A DNA stretch of 37,204 nucleotides from NCBI RefSeq assembly GCF_001261715.1, contig NZ_CVRU01000091.1:1-37204 (forward strand), written 5' to 3'. Every line of letters begins with the position of its first letter. The stretch's first letter is position 1. Positions 15,755 through 24,520 of the stretch are shown here, one piece after another. The position numbers were made by a program, and so were the translations under genes. The notes below the pieces were generated by a model that was not told where the DNA came from, did no database searches, and saw only the letters and a list, made by a program, of their open reading frames with translations. This stretch comes from Dysgonomonas sp. HGC4. Its GTDB lineage: Bacteria > Bacteroidota > Bacteroidia > Bacteroidales > Dysgonomonadaceae.

Positions 15755-15798
15755 GAAAAAGAAGAGAGAAGGCTCCTCTTTTTTGAAGGGAGCCCTCT
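15755..15798 (-). terminator. Intra-operon stem-loop, likely partial terminator
   Basis: GGCTCC (15771-15776) pairs with GGAGCC (15789-15794), extended by AGAG (15765-15768) with CTCT (15795-15798) across a 2-base bulge, followed on the minus strand by a pyrimidine-rich tract with several T runs. It lies 6 bases after the DUF3823 gene stop and ahead of the exported hydrolase. It could attenuate read-through so that susC/D are expressed more than the distal enzymes. Confidence 0.6.
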
Positions 15799-15804
15799 TG
15801 TTTA

Positions 15805-16569
15805 TCAGGGAATTTGCATAGACTTAACCTCGTTATAGTTATAACGTTTTCGTCCGGCTGTCTCGTAGTCTATACGAGCACCTACTCTCAAATAGAATAT
15901 TCGCGAAGCAGGTAAAGCAGTTTTCGTAGTAACCGAAATTGTTGTACCTAATAGCGAATTTGCATCGGAGCCATCATATCTTATCTGAGTAGAATAATTA
16001 TTGTCGTAATTATTATTACCCGTATATGGATTGGTATTTACAAACAAGTACAAATCTGTAATATTCTTCTGATAATTGGCATCACTGGTTCCTCTTGTTA
16101 CTTTCACATTTACGGTTACCGTTTTATCGGCATTAAGAACCGGCTCCCCTACCCATTCTACATTAAGAAACGGTTCTACCTCAAATGTTAGATCTACTGT
16201 ACCTTTTATATCCACAGTCTTACTATCATCCTTGATTATATTTCCGTTACTATCGCGTTGAATAATAGGCACAAATGCTCCTTCAACCGATACATTGTAA
16301 TTGCCTTTGAATATCTTCGTATTATTAAATGTACCATCCTGCATACTATAAAAATAATAAGGTGTAGGATCGTCACTCCAGCTATACTCTAATAGCTTGA
16401 TGCGGATACCTGCATCATTAGTTTCGGTCTGAAGGGTTCGCTTGGTATTTTTATCAACTACCGACCCCTTTAATGTTTCTTGTGGTTCGTCATAATTATC
16501 ATAATCTGTACATGAAAACCCCATCAGAAGCACAAAAGAGAATACAGCACTATATACTATTTTTTTCAT
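15805..16569 (-). CDS. DUF3823 surface lipoprotein (SusE-position)
   Basis: 254 residues from the ATG at 16569, which gives a clean lipoprotein signal (FVLLMGFSC, Cys20). The upstream ATG at 16593 adds 8 charged residues. After the lipid cysteine come acidic residues (TDYDNYDE), like the surface-export signal of Bacteroides lipoproteins. Residues ~30-115 are a carboxypeptidase-regulatory-like beta-sandwich (LKGSVVDKNTKRTL, TKIFKGNYNVSVEGAFVPI). The C-terminal half is the DUF3823 second beta domain ending in FYLRVGARIDY. Members sit after susD and probably bind glycan on the cell surface together with SusCD. It starts 26 bases after the susD stop. Confidence 0.85.
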   Translation of the reverse strand: MKKIVYSAVFSFVLLMGFSCTDYDNYDEPQETLKGSVVDKNTKRTLQTETNDAGIRIKLLEYSWSDDPTPYYFYSMQDGTFNNTKIFKGNYNVSVEGAFVPIIQRDSNGNIIKDDSKTVDIKGTVDLTFEVEPFLNVEWVGEPVLNADKTVTVNVKVTRGTSDANYQKNITDLYLFVNTNPYTGNNNYDNNYSTQIRYDGSDANSLLGTTISVTTKTALPASRIFYLRVGARIDYETAGRKRYNYNEVKSMQIP

Positions 16570-16595
16570 ATTACTATCGTTTTTAAATTTCACTT

Positions 16596-18536
16596 TTAAT
16601 AACCGGGGTTTTGTTCCATCTTCGGATTCTTAGTGATCTCTCCAGATGGTATTTGTTGATAATACCATCTGGTATCAAATGTGTATCTTCTGTTTCCCTC
16701 ATCGGTTCTTATATCAAAGAAATATTTCATAGAATTAGCTGCAAAGAAGGGCATTAGGATTCTATACAAAGTCGAATTTTGTTCCTTATCGGCAACTCTC
16801 CAACGTTTCATATCCCAATATGTTTTGTGCTCGAAGCCAAGCTCTTTACGTCTTTCGGTACGTATTACGTCCAAGTTCAAGTTTCCGGCAGAAGCCAATA
16901 GCGTTGCACCTGCTCTCTCCCTTAGTTGGTTGATGCAAGTAAATGCATCATTGGTGTAATTACCGTCTGTTACTCCTAATGATTGAAGCTCGTATGCAGC
17001 CTCAGCTCTTGTTAATAAAACTTCGGCATATCGCATTTCGATCCAAGACTGATCCGAATGATTTTCTAAGACCTGAGATGTTTCTCTATTAGGATCTAGA
17101 TATTTACGGATCGAGAATCCTGAGATACTACAAGTTCCGTCTGAATTGAAAGTTCCACTAGCTCCGGCAGGATTCATTTTAGTACCATTGGGTAAAGTGT
17201 ATGCTGTTTGAGAAGCATTTGCCGATGTAATCAGATTGGTTTCCGGATAAGCCTCAGTAGAACCCACAGGTAAAAGAGGAGCAATACCATTAGTTACACT
17301 TCCCGTATAAATACCTCGGCGTATCTCAATATTCTCTTTCTTAAACACATCTCCGGGGAAAATTACAGTTGCACGCAAGCGTGGTTCTGCATTTACAAAC
17401 GGATCCATTGTTTTATCAAACATCAGATATTTACCACTTGCATCCAGATTTTTAAAGTGACCGTTTGCATCTTTCTCAAAACCATCGAACATTTCTACGA
17501 AATTGAGAGTCGGGTTTATTTCAGCCGAATAACCATTGGGTCCCATACTCTGACGAGGTACATTGTAGGCATCCCAACCATGCACAGTTTCGGGGTATTG
17601 GTAATCTTTCACCAAAATATTTTCGGGACTATCTGCTGCAAAAAATAAATTTACATAGTTCTGATATTGTGCTTCTTTATCTCCGGCTTTCCAGTCTTTC
17701 ATATAAAGGCTGTATTTACCTTCGGTCATTTTTGCCGCATCATAGCTTTGTTTGAAATAGTCTTTTGCTCTATCGGCAGGAATTCCACATAAACGTTTGT
17801 TATTACTGTCAAATAATGAAGTTGTATTGTATTTAGCAATAGAACCTGCATATAGCATTGCTCTCGATTTAAAAGCCGCAGCACCATATTTAGTAATCCT
17901 ACCTCTCGCATTTACTGTTGACAATTTTTCTATTGCAGTATCAAAGTCACGAGAGATAAAATCCCATGTTTCTTCCTCCGAATTTCGAGGCAAATAAGTA
18001 TCGTCTATACTTATGCTCGGATAATTGAGTACCTTATCTACTAACGGAACACCTCCATAACGTTTAGCCAAAGCATAATAAGCAAATGCCCGAGCAAAGT
18101 AAGCTTCGCCTAACCAATTATCTACCGATTCGGTACTGTACAAGTTTGCGTATTGAGGAAGAGTCTCTATAAAATAATTAGCTTCACGAATCAAAATATA
18201 AGCATCGTCCCAATAATTATTTTTATTATTTTCGGTCACAATACTTTCGGTTGCAGCGCCTCCTACATCACGGCTAAGCCCTTCTCCCGAAATACAACTA
18301 AAGGGGTTAACTAACCAAAAGTGATTGAATAAACGTGTATGCGAATATCTGAAATCTTCCATCGGCATTTCGCTATACATACGTGCCATATAACTGCGAA
18401 TACCAGCCTCGTTACTGAAGACATCATCATCTTTCACAATATTCATCGGAGCTATATCCAGATCTTGACAAGAGGGGAATGAAAAAGCCATTCCACATGC
18501 CATTAGAGTTATTATAATATATCCTTTATATTTCAT
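16596..18536 (-). CDS. susD: SusD/RagB-family outer-membrane lipoprotein
   Basis: 646 residues with a lipoprotein signal (AFSFPSC, Cys23), then the start typical of the family (QDLDIAPMNIVKDDDVFSNE). The N-terminal half has TPR-like helices (LGEAYFARAFAYYALAKRYG, the classical SusD signature). The C-terminal part has RYAEVLLTRAEAAYELQ and RTERRKELGFEHKTYWDMKRW, both hallmark blocks. SusD forms the lid over the SusC transporter and captures glycan at the cell surface. Length is slightly above the ~550-residue norm because of an inserted region at ~330-480 rich in Gly, Asn and Ser. It starts 17 bases after the susC stop, so the pair is co-translated. Confidence 0.97.
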   Translation of the reverse strand: MKYKGYIIITLMACGMAFSFPSCQDLDIAPMNIVKDDDVFSNEAGIRSYMARMYSEMPMEDFRYSHTRLFNHFWLVNPFSCISGEGLSRDVGGAATESIVTENNKNNYWDDAYILIREANYFIETLPQYANLYSTESVDNWLGEAYFARAFAYYALAKRYGGVPLVDKVLNYPSISIDDTYLPRNSEEETWDFISRDFDTAIEKLSTVNARGRITKYGAAAFKSRAMLYAGSIAKYNTTSLFDSNNKRLCGIPADRAKDYFKQSYDAAKMTEGKYSLYMKDWKAGDKEAQYQNYVNLFFAADSPENILVKDYQYPETVHGWDAYNVPRQSMGPNGYSAEINPTLNFVEMFDGFEKDANGHFKNLDASGKYLMFDKTMDPFVNAEPRLRATVIFPGDVFKKENIEIRRGIYTGSVTNGIAPLLPVGSTEAYPETNLITSANASQTAYTLPNGTKMNPAGASGTFNSDGTCSISGFSIRKYLDPNRETSQVLENHSDQSWIEMRYAEVLLTRAEAAYELQSLGVTDGNYTNDAFTCINQLRERAGATLLASAGNLNLDVIRTERRKELGFEHKTYWDMKRWRVADKEQNSTLYRILMPFFAANSMKYFFDIRTDEGNRRYTFDTRWYYQQIPSGEITKNPKMEQNPGY

Positions 18537-18553
18537 GATTATACTATTTGAGA

Positions 18554-21500
18554 TTAAAATTTAATATCTACACCCAACGAAAACGTTTTATTCAACGGGT
18601 ACAAGTATCCATTGGAGCTCGAAGGATGCTCCGGGTCAACATGTTTTACATTTGTAACCGTTAGCAAGTTGTATCCATTAGTAAATACCCGTACATTCTG
18701 AATACCTAGTCTTCTTACAACTGATACTGGTAGTGTGTAGCCTAACTCGATACTCTTTAAGCGAACATAGGTTGCATCCTGCATATTGTATTTAGAATCG
18801 GTGTCAGGCAAGCTTCCTGTGTAAGCATAGTAGCCAGAAACCCAGTCGATATTGGGATCGTAAGGATTAGCTCGGGGATCAACCGGATGCCAACGATCCA
18901 TGAATTGCTCCAAACCACTACCTCCACCCCATAGAGGTTCTCTTAGTTGTTCACTATAAGAAACCGACGACAGAGCTGCCCCTTGAAGTAAGATATTTAA
19001 ATCAATTCCTTTATATTCACCAATCAAAGTAAGACCAAAGCTCATCATAGGTTTGTCTCCTCCATAAGCAATGGGATGTTTATCTAAGTCTGAAATAACA
19101 CCATCGCCATTCCAATCCTGATAAGCATAATCTCCGGGTAAAGTACCTCTTCCTACATAAGTCGGACTATTGACAATGCTTCCCCAAGAATCATACTGTC
19201 CGGTAGTTCCATATCCCCACCAAGTATTGCTCCAACGATTGTTATTATTATTTCTCCAATTCTCATAAGAGTTTCCTGCTTTGGCTCTTTCTTGATAACG
19301 ATTCATTGTACGAGCAAACGAAAGAACTCCCATTGCACTATATCTAAAATCGTTAATCTTATTTCGGTGAGTCAATTCAAGATCAAATCCTCGCGTTCTG
19401 TCGCTATTCAGATTTTCCTCGGGTAGAGTTGCTCCCACTATTCCGGGTAAGCTTTGTACTCGTCTAGCTAATAAACCATCTCTATCTCGTTGAAACAGAT
19501 CCAATACCACACCAAACAGTCCATTCCACGCTTCGAGATCGAAACCTATATTTGCTGTTTTTGCTGTGTACCATGTTATATTAGGATTAGCAATACCTTT
19601 ACTACTCATTGATGTGATAAAGTTTCCATCAAATATATGTCCGTTAGGAAGCTTATTAGAGTCGATTCCATCTCCTGTCGCAGGATAAAAATATCCTTGT
19701 ATAAACTGATAACTGGCAGCTCCATCATCGCCAAGCTTTCCATACGATCCACGAAGTTTGAAGTTATTCACAAAAGCCAAGAACGAATCTTTCCAGAAGT
19801 TTTCTTCAGATGCTCTCCATCCTACAGATGCGGAAGGGAAAAATCCCCAACGGTAGTTCGTCGGGAACTTTGAGGAACCATCGTATCTGAAACTAAACTC
19901 GGCCATGTACTTAGATTGATATGCGTAGTTGAATCTACCAACTAGGGCACGATTGGCATCTTTGTATAAGTCGCTAGACTTCATATTTCCTTCCTGATTT
20001 GCACTATTACCAGCTAAAAGTTCGTCGATTGGAAGAGCAAGCTCTCTCAATGCGTAGAAGTTATCGGCTTGTCTTACGGCTTGCTCTAATAGTAAAAGAG
20101 CGCCTACATCGTGCTTCTTATTAAAGTTTTTATTGTAATCTAAAGAGAGATTCCACAAAACAGATTGTCTCGAAAAATTTTCTCTCCTTATCCTGTTTGG
20201 AGCCTGATGAGTAAATGATTTATAGGTATCATCGGCATCGTTGTAGGTGTATTGATTGTATTCTTGTCTGTATATCTTATTATCAGAAAGATAGTAGTCA
20301 TAACTAAATAGTGCTTTCGCTTTCAGTCCATCAATGTAAGGTACAACATAGGTTGCTGTTCCTGTGGTTTGAAACCATTTATTACGTGTTTTGTTATACC
20401 CTGCAACATCTGAGTTCATCATCGCTACGGGATTAGATCCATCTACCGATCCTTGCATATAGTACCCTTCGTTATTGTTTGCATAAATAGGATCGGTAGG
20501 CTTCATCCTCCAGAATGAGCGAATAATATCTTCCATCGAAATATAGGGAGCATTCTTTTCCTCAGCAATCCCCGAGATATTCATATCAACGGTCAATCGG
20601 TTTGTAATCTTACTCGATACGTTTGAACGAATATTATAACGATTATAATTTAGATCTCCACTCTTTAAAAATCCATCTTGGGTTTGATATCCCAAACTCA
20701 TATAATAAGTTGCCTTGTCGTTACCTCCTGTTGCACTAATATTGTGCTGTGCTTGTGGAGCCAAATCTCTGATGATTGGAGAATACCAATCTGTACTACT
20801 TAAAGTACCATCAAGATAAGGAGCAAAATCTTTGTCCTGAAACGATAATTTACCTCCATCTACATTGTGCATCGAACGCTCATTGGCAAGGGTCATATAA
20901 TCAACAGCCCCTACTCCTCTAGGTAATCCGGAAGGTTTTTGCCAGCCAAAATTACCCGAGTATCTGAGTTCAAGCTTATCCTTACTACCTTTTTTTGTTG
21001 TTACCAGAACCACTCCATTTGCAGCACGTACACCATATATCGCAGCCGAAGCATCTTTAAGTACTGAAATGCTTTCGATATCGTTAGGATCGAGACGCGA
21101 AATATTATCACGGGGTACTCCATCAATTACAAGAAGCGGGTTACCCATTCCCCTAATCTCAAAGTTATTATTAAATGATCCCGGCTCACTCGAGTTTTGT
21201 ACTACACGTAAACCAGCCACACGACCAGCCAACATGTTTTGTACATTTTCGTTTCGGGTAGCCAGAATTTCATCTCCTTTGATTGCCGAAATTGCCCCGG
21301 TTAGAGTCACTTTCTTTTGAACGCCGTAACCTACCACAATTACATCTTGAAGCAGTTTACTATTATCATCAAGTACAATATTGAAGGTTGTTTGTCCCCC
21401 TAAAGGAAACTCTTTGTTGTTAAAACCAATATACGAAACTTGAATAACAGCATTAGGTTTTACCTTTAGGCTAAAACCACCATCCAGATCGGTTATTGTA

Positions 21501-21706
21501 CCATTGGTAGTTCCCTTTTCTATTACATTAGCTCCAATAAGAGGTTCGCCCGTATTATCTTTTACAGTTCCGCTTATCGAAACCTCCGAAGCTTGATTTA
21601 CTTGTGCTTGTACATGAAGACTAAATGATCCTAGAAGAATCAAAACCTGCAATGCTTTCATTGCATAAGTCTTCTGTATCTGAAATAGACATCGTTTTAT
21701 TTCCAT
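18554..21706 (-). CDS. susC: SusC/RagA TonB-dependent outer-membrane transporter
   Basis: 1050 residues. The leader is long (signal core MKALQVLILLGSFSLHVQAQ after 15 extra residues, a common SusC start). A carboxypeptidase-regulatory-like domain follows (~42-125: SISGTVKDNTGEPLIGANV). The plug (~130-240) carries VIVVGYGVQKK, FEIRGMGNPLLVIDGVPRD and IESISVLKDASAAIYGVRAA, the SusC/RagA signature. The rest is a 22-strand barrel ending in VDIKF with the terminal Phe required for outer-membrane assembly. It imports the oligosaccharide bound by SusD using TonB energy. The barrel loops hold many Tyr/Asn/Asp residues. A 140-base gap separates it from the GH92 gene upstream and may hold a second promoter. 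Confidence 0.97.
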   Translation of the reverse strand: MEIKRCLFQIQKTYAMKALQVLILLGSFSLHVQAQVNQASEVSISGTVKDNTGEPLIGANVIEKGTTNGTITDLDGGFSLKVKPNAVIQVSYIGFNNKEFPLGGQTTFNIVLDDNSKLLQDVIVVGYGVQKKVTLTGAISAIKGDEILATRNENVQNMLAGRVAGLRVVQNSSEPGSFNNNFEIRGMGNPLLVIDGVPRDNISRLDPNDIESISVLKDASAAIYGVRAANGVVLVTTKKGSKDKLELRYSGNFGWQKPSGLPRGVGAVDYMTLANERSMHNVDGGKLSFQDKDFAPYLDGTLSSTDWYSPIIRDLAPQAQHNISATGGNDKATYYMSLGYQTQDGFLKSGDLNYNRYNIRSNVSSKITNRLTVDMNISGIAEEKNAPYISMEDIIRSFWRMKPTDPIYANNNEGYYMQGSVDGSNPVAMMNSDVAGYNKTRNKWFQTTGTATYVVPYIDGLKAKALFSYDYYLSDNKIYRQEYNQYTYNDADDTYKSFTHQAPNRIRRENFSRQSVLWNLSLDYNKNFNKKHDVGALLLLEQAVRQADNFYALRELALPIDELLAGNSANQEGNMKSSDLYKDANRALVGRFNYAYQSKYMAEFSFRYDGSSKFPTNYRWGFFPSASVGWRASEENFWKDSFLAFVNNFKLRGSYGKLGDDGAASYQFIQGYFYPATGDGIDSNKLPNGHIFDGNFITSMSSKGIANPNITWYTAKTANIGFDLEAWNGLFGVVLDLFQRDRDGLLARRVQSLPGIVGATLPEENLNSDRTRGFDLELTHRNKINDFRYSAMGVLSFARTMNRYQERAKAGNSYENWRNNNNNRWSNTWWGYGTTGQYDSWGSIVNSPTYVGRGTLPGDYAYQDWNGDGVISDLDKHPIAYGGDKPMMSFGLTLIGEYKGIDLNILLQGAALSSVSYSEQLREPLWGGGSGLEQFMDRWHPVDPRANPYDPNIDWVSGYYAYTGSLPDTDSKYNMQDATYVRLKSIELGYTLPVSVVRRLGIQNVRVFTNGYNLLTVTNVKHVDPEHPSSSNGYLYPLNKTFSLGVDIKF

Positions 21707-21743
21707 ACTTTAAAAGTGTTTTTTCGTAAAAAATTAAATAATT

Positions 21744-21751
21744 AGTTAACT
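21744..21751. promoter_or_regulatory. AGTTAACT palindrome upstream of susC
   Basis: An 8-base palindrome 38 bases before the susC start, in the 140-base GH92-susC gap. The same AGTTAAC core occurs twice in inverted orientation in front of the GH92 gene (24318-24354). Shared motifs in front of two genes of one locus hint at a common regulator; a short motif in AT-rich DNA could also be chance. Confidence 0.3.
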
Positions 21752-21846
21752 GAAATGATGGCTACGGTTTCAAAGCAGAGAATCTTAAAGCCGACTCTCT
21801 CGTTCTTTTGTTCATAAGGTCAATTGATTTTAAGGTTTAGACATAT

Positions 21847-24159
21847 TCATTTTTTCTTCTTGGTGGATGGGTTTGCTTTCTTTAATTCATTTGAGAATGA
21901 ATAGGGAAAATCAGTCTCATTTATCCCTTTTTGTTTATTGGGAGTAGCAGACATATTGAAGTCAATAGTAGCGCCCTTTAGCAAATTGTCATAAGTTAGA
22001 TAGTTCTTTGTGTAAGGTTGTCCGTCTACTGATAGTGATGAGATGTATCGGTTTGATTGATTATTATTTGCAGCCTTAATATGAATTTGTTTTCCGTTTT
22101 CCAGATTAAGCTTCACGCTTTTAAATAAAGGTGAGCCTATTACATATTGATCTGCTCCGGGACATACGGGATAGAAACCTAAAGCCGAAAATACATACCA
22201 TGCCGAAGTCTGACCATTGTCTTCATCTCCGCAATACCCGTCAGGAGCAGGTGTGTATAACTTGTCCATAACTTCTCTCACCCAATATTGAGCCTTCCAT
22301 GGTTCGCCCGAATAGTTATATAAGTAGATCATATGCTGAACCGGTTGATTACCATGTGCATAATTACCCATATTCATTATTTGCATTTCGCGGATTTCAT
22401 GAATCACACTTCCATAATAGCTCTCATCAAATAAAGGGGGAACATTAAATACAGAATCAAGCATTTGATTGAAACCATTCTGTCCACCCATTAAGTCAAT
22501 TAATCCTTGAGGATCGTGGAATACCGACCATGTGTAATGCCAGCTATTACCTTCGGTGAAAGCATCTCCCCATTTCAAAGGGTTAAAAGGCGATTGGAAA
22601 GTTCCATCTTCATTTCGTCCTCTCATTAGTTTGTGTTCGGGATCGAATAGATTCTTATAGTTCATCGCTCTTTTGGCATATATACCTATTTCTTTCTCTG
22701 GTTTATTCAATGCCTTACCCAGCTTATAAATAGCCCAGTCATCATAAGCATATTCTAAGGTGCGGGCTGCACTCTCTTTAATTCCTACATTATAAGGCAC
22801 ATATCCTAACTTATTATAATATTGATATCCTAAACGACCTGTTGAACTCACTGTTGGGTGTACACTATTAGCTCCACTCACTACTGCCTGCCAAAGAGTT
22901 TCAATATCGTATCCTCTCAATCCCTTTAGGTAAGCATCAGCTACTACTGATGCCGAGTTGTTACCAACCATACAACCTCTATGACCGGGACTTGCCCATT
23001 CGGGTAAAAAGCCGCTTTCTTTATATGTGTTGACTAACCCTGCCTGCATCTTCTCGTTCATAGAAGGATACATCAGATTTAAGAATGGAAATAAAGAGCG
23101 GAATGTATCCCAAAAACCCGTATCAGTAAACATATATCCGGGAAGTACTTCTCCACTATAAGGGCTATAATGAACAGGCTCGCCTTCCTTGTTTATTTCA
23201 TAAAAACTACGAGGAAAAAGCACCGAGCGATAAAGACAAGAATAGAATGTACGAAGATTGTCAATATTATCATCTTCAACTTCAATACGTCCCAATACTT
23301 TATTCCATTCGTTTCTGCCTTTTGCTTTAATCTGATCAAAAGAATCATTACTTAATTCTTTTAGGTTTAATTCAGCCTGATCATAGCTGATAAATGAAGA
23401 AGCCACTTTAGCATGTACTAATTCGCCTTTTTTTGTTGAGAAACCAATGATTGCTCCTGCATGATCTTCTTTAACTTCTAATACTCCTTTTTGTATTTTG
23501 TTGTTGATGGAAGAAGCCATATAAGTAAAAGGCTTATCGAATACTATTACAAAGTAATTCTTAAAATTATCGGGTACTCCTCCATTATTTTTGGTAGTAT
23601 AACCAATGATTTTATTTTGTTCAGGGATGATTTTTACATACGAACCATCGTCAAAAGCATCTACAATTACCGATGAATTATCGTTCTCAGGAAAAGTAAA
23701 ACGAAACATAGCAGCTCGCTCTGTTGGGGCTATTTCGGTGACTACATCGTGATCTGCCAGATAAACACGATAATAATATGGTCTGGCAACTTCGGCTTTA
23801 TGAGAGAACCAACTAGCCCGCTCATCCTGATCAAATACAACTTTGCCTGTGATAGGCATAATTGCAAATTGACCATAATCGTTTATCCATGGACTGGGTT
23901 GATGCGTCTGCTTAAAACCTCTGATCTTATCTGCATCGTATGTATATGCCCATCCATCGCCCATTTTACCGGTTTGTGGCATCCAAAAATTCATACCCCA
24001 TGGCATAGCTATTGCCGGATAGGTATTACCTGTGGATAACGAATGTTTAGATTGTGTGCCAACCAACGTACTCACATAATCAACAGGAGTAGTTTGGGCA
24101 TTCAGTTTAATAGAAAAAATAGAAATGATTACTAAAAATAAGACAGTAAGATTTCGCAT
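21847..24159 (-). CDS. GH92 alpha-mannosidase
   Basis: 770 residues from the ATG at 24159, which begins a type I signal peptide (MRNLTVLFLVIISIFSIKLN). The ATG at 24183 adds 8 residues. The N-terminal beta-sandwich shows the GH92 opening (STGNTYPAIAMPWGMNFW, then GFKQTHQPSPWINDYGQF). The (alpha/alpha)6 domain has GYMFTDTGFWDTFRSLFP, the EGNSWHYTWSVFHD block and DEDNGQTSAWYVFSALGFYP, which carry the conserved acidic and calcium-binding residues. The family removes terminal alpha-mannose from N-glycans and mannans by an inverting, calcium-dependent reaction. With no lipobox, the enzyme is probably periplasmic. As the first enzyme of the operon it gives the best clue to substrate: a mannose-bearing glycan. 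Linkage specificity cannot be read here. Confidence 0.96.
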   Translation of the reverse strand: MRNLTVLFLVIISIFSIKLNAQTTPVDYVSTLVGTQSKHSLSTGNTYPAIAMPWGMNFWMPQTGKMGDGWAYTYDADKIRGFKQTHQPSPWINDYGQFAIMPITGKVVFDQDERASWFSHKAEVARPYYYRVYLADHDVVTEIAPTERAAMFRFTFPENDNSSVIVDAFDDGSYVKIIPEQNKIIGYTTKNNGGVPDNFKNYFVIVFDKPFTYMASSINNKIQKGVLEVKEDHAGAIIGFSTKKGELVHAKVASSFISYDQAELNLKELSNDSFDQIKAKGRNEWNKVLGRIEVEDDNIDNLRTFYSCLYRSVLFPRSFYEINKEGEPVHYSPYSGEVLPGYMFTDTGFWDTFRSLFPFLNLMYPSMNEKMQAGLVNTYKESGFLPEWASPGHRGCMVGNNSASVVADAYLKGLRGYDIETLWQAVVSGANSVHPTVSSTGRLGYQYYNKLGYVPYNVGIKESAARTLEYAYDDWAIYKLGKALNKPEKEIGIYAKRAMNYKNLFDPEHKLMRGRNEDGTFQSPFNPLKWGDAFTEGNSWHYTWSVFHDPQGLIDLMGGQNGFNQMLDSVFNVPPLFDESYYGSVIHEIREMQIMNMGNYAHGNQPVQHMIYLYNYSGEPWKAQYWVREVMDKLYTPAPDGYCGDEDNGQTSAWYVFSALGFYPVCPGADQYVIGSPLFKSVKLNLENGKQIHIKAANNNQSNRYISSLSVDGQPYTKNYLTYDNLLKGATIDFNMSATPNKQKGINETDFPYSFSNELKKANPSTKKKK

Positions 24160-24317
24160 AAGGTTTATATAATAAGTTAACATTATAAATTGTTCTCTAG
24201 AATGTGTGGTAGGAATTTTTTGTAAGCTTTTGTGTTTATTGAGTGCTTACATCTCCTCTTCTAATATAGAATTAGAGGTATTTAGTTTTTGTAAATAAGT
24301 CAATGGTATTTCCTATC

Positions 24318-24354
24318 AGTTAACAGCACCAAATGTATGTTGCAGTGGTTAACT
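24318..24354. promoter_or_regulatory. Palindromic operator-like site at the PUL promoter
   Basis: AGTTAAC (24318-24324) and its inverse GTTAACT (24348-24354) flank a 23-base centre that contains the proposed -7 box. The arms extend imperfectly inward (AGCAC on one side, GTG on the other). The site lies between the regulator gene and the operon, where an activator or repressor would bind. A further TTAAC-type match lies near 24403. Confidence 0.4.
24330..24337 (-). promoter_or_regulatory. Putative -7 promoter box of the PUL operon
   Basis: On the minus strand the bases read TACATTTG, a perfect fit to the Bacteroidota sigma-ABfr -7 consensus TAnnTTTG. Transcription would start near 24324, giving a leader of ~165 bases to the GH92 ATG. 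No TTG-type -33 element is present at the expected distance, as expected for a promoter that depends on an activator. The 361-base gap 24160-24520 also holds the operator-like repeats and the regulator's terminator. Confidence 0.45.
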
Positions 24355-24448
24355 ATTGGGTTAATTTGCGATTAAAACAGGGTTAGAAGTGTAACTTATT
24401 TTATTAACCTGCATATATTTAAGATCCTAAGCCTTTTATTGCTTTGAC

Positions 24449-24493
24449 AAACAGAATAAAGCTGTTTACGTATATCTACGTAAACGAAGCTTT
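24449..24493 (-). terminator. Long stem-loop after the regulator gene
   Basis: GTTTACGTA (24464-24472) and TACGTAAAC (24477-24485) form a perfect 9-bp stem with a TATC loop, extended by AAAGCT (24458-24463) with AGCTTT (24488-24493) across a 2-base bulge. On the minus strand it ends in TTTATTCTGTTTG, so it works as a terminator ~28 bases after the regulator stop. The near-palindromic core could also bind a protein. Confidence 0.75.
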
Positions 24494-24520
24494 TAAAATA
24501 TAGACAAATCTTAAGTATTT

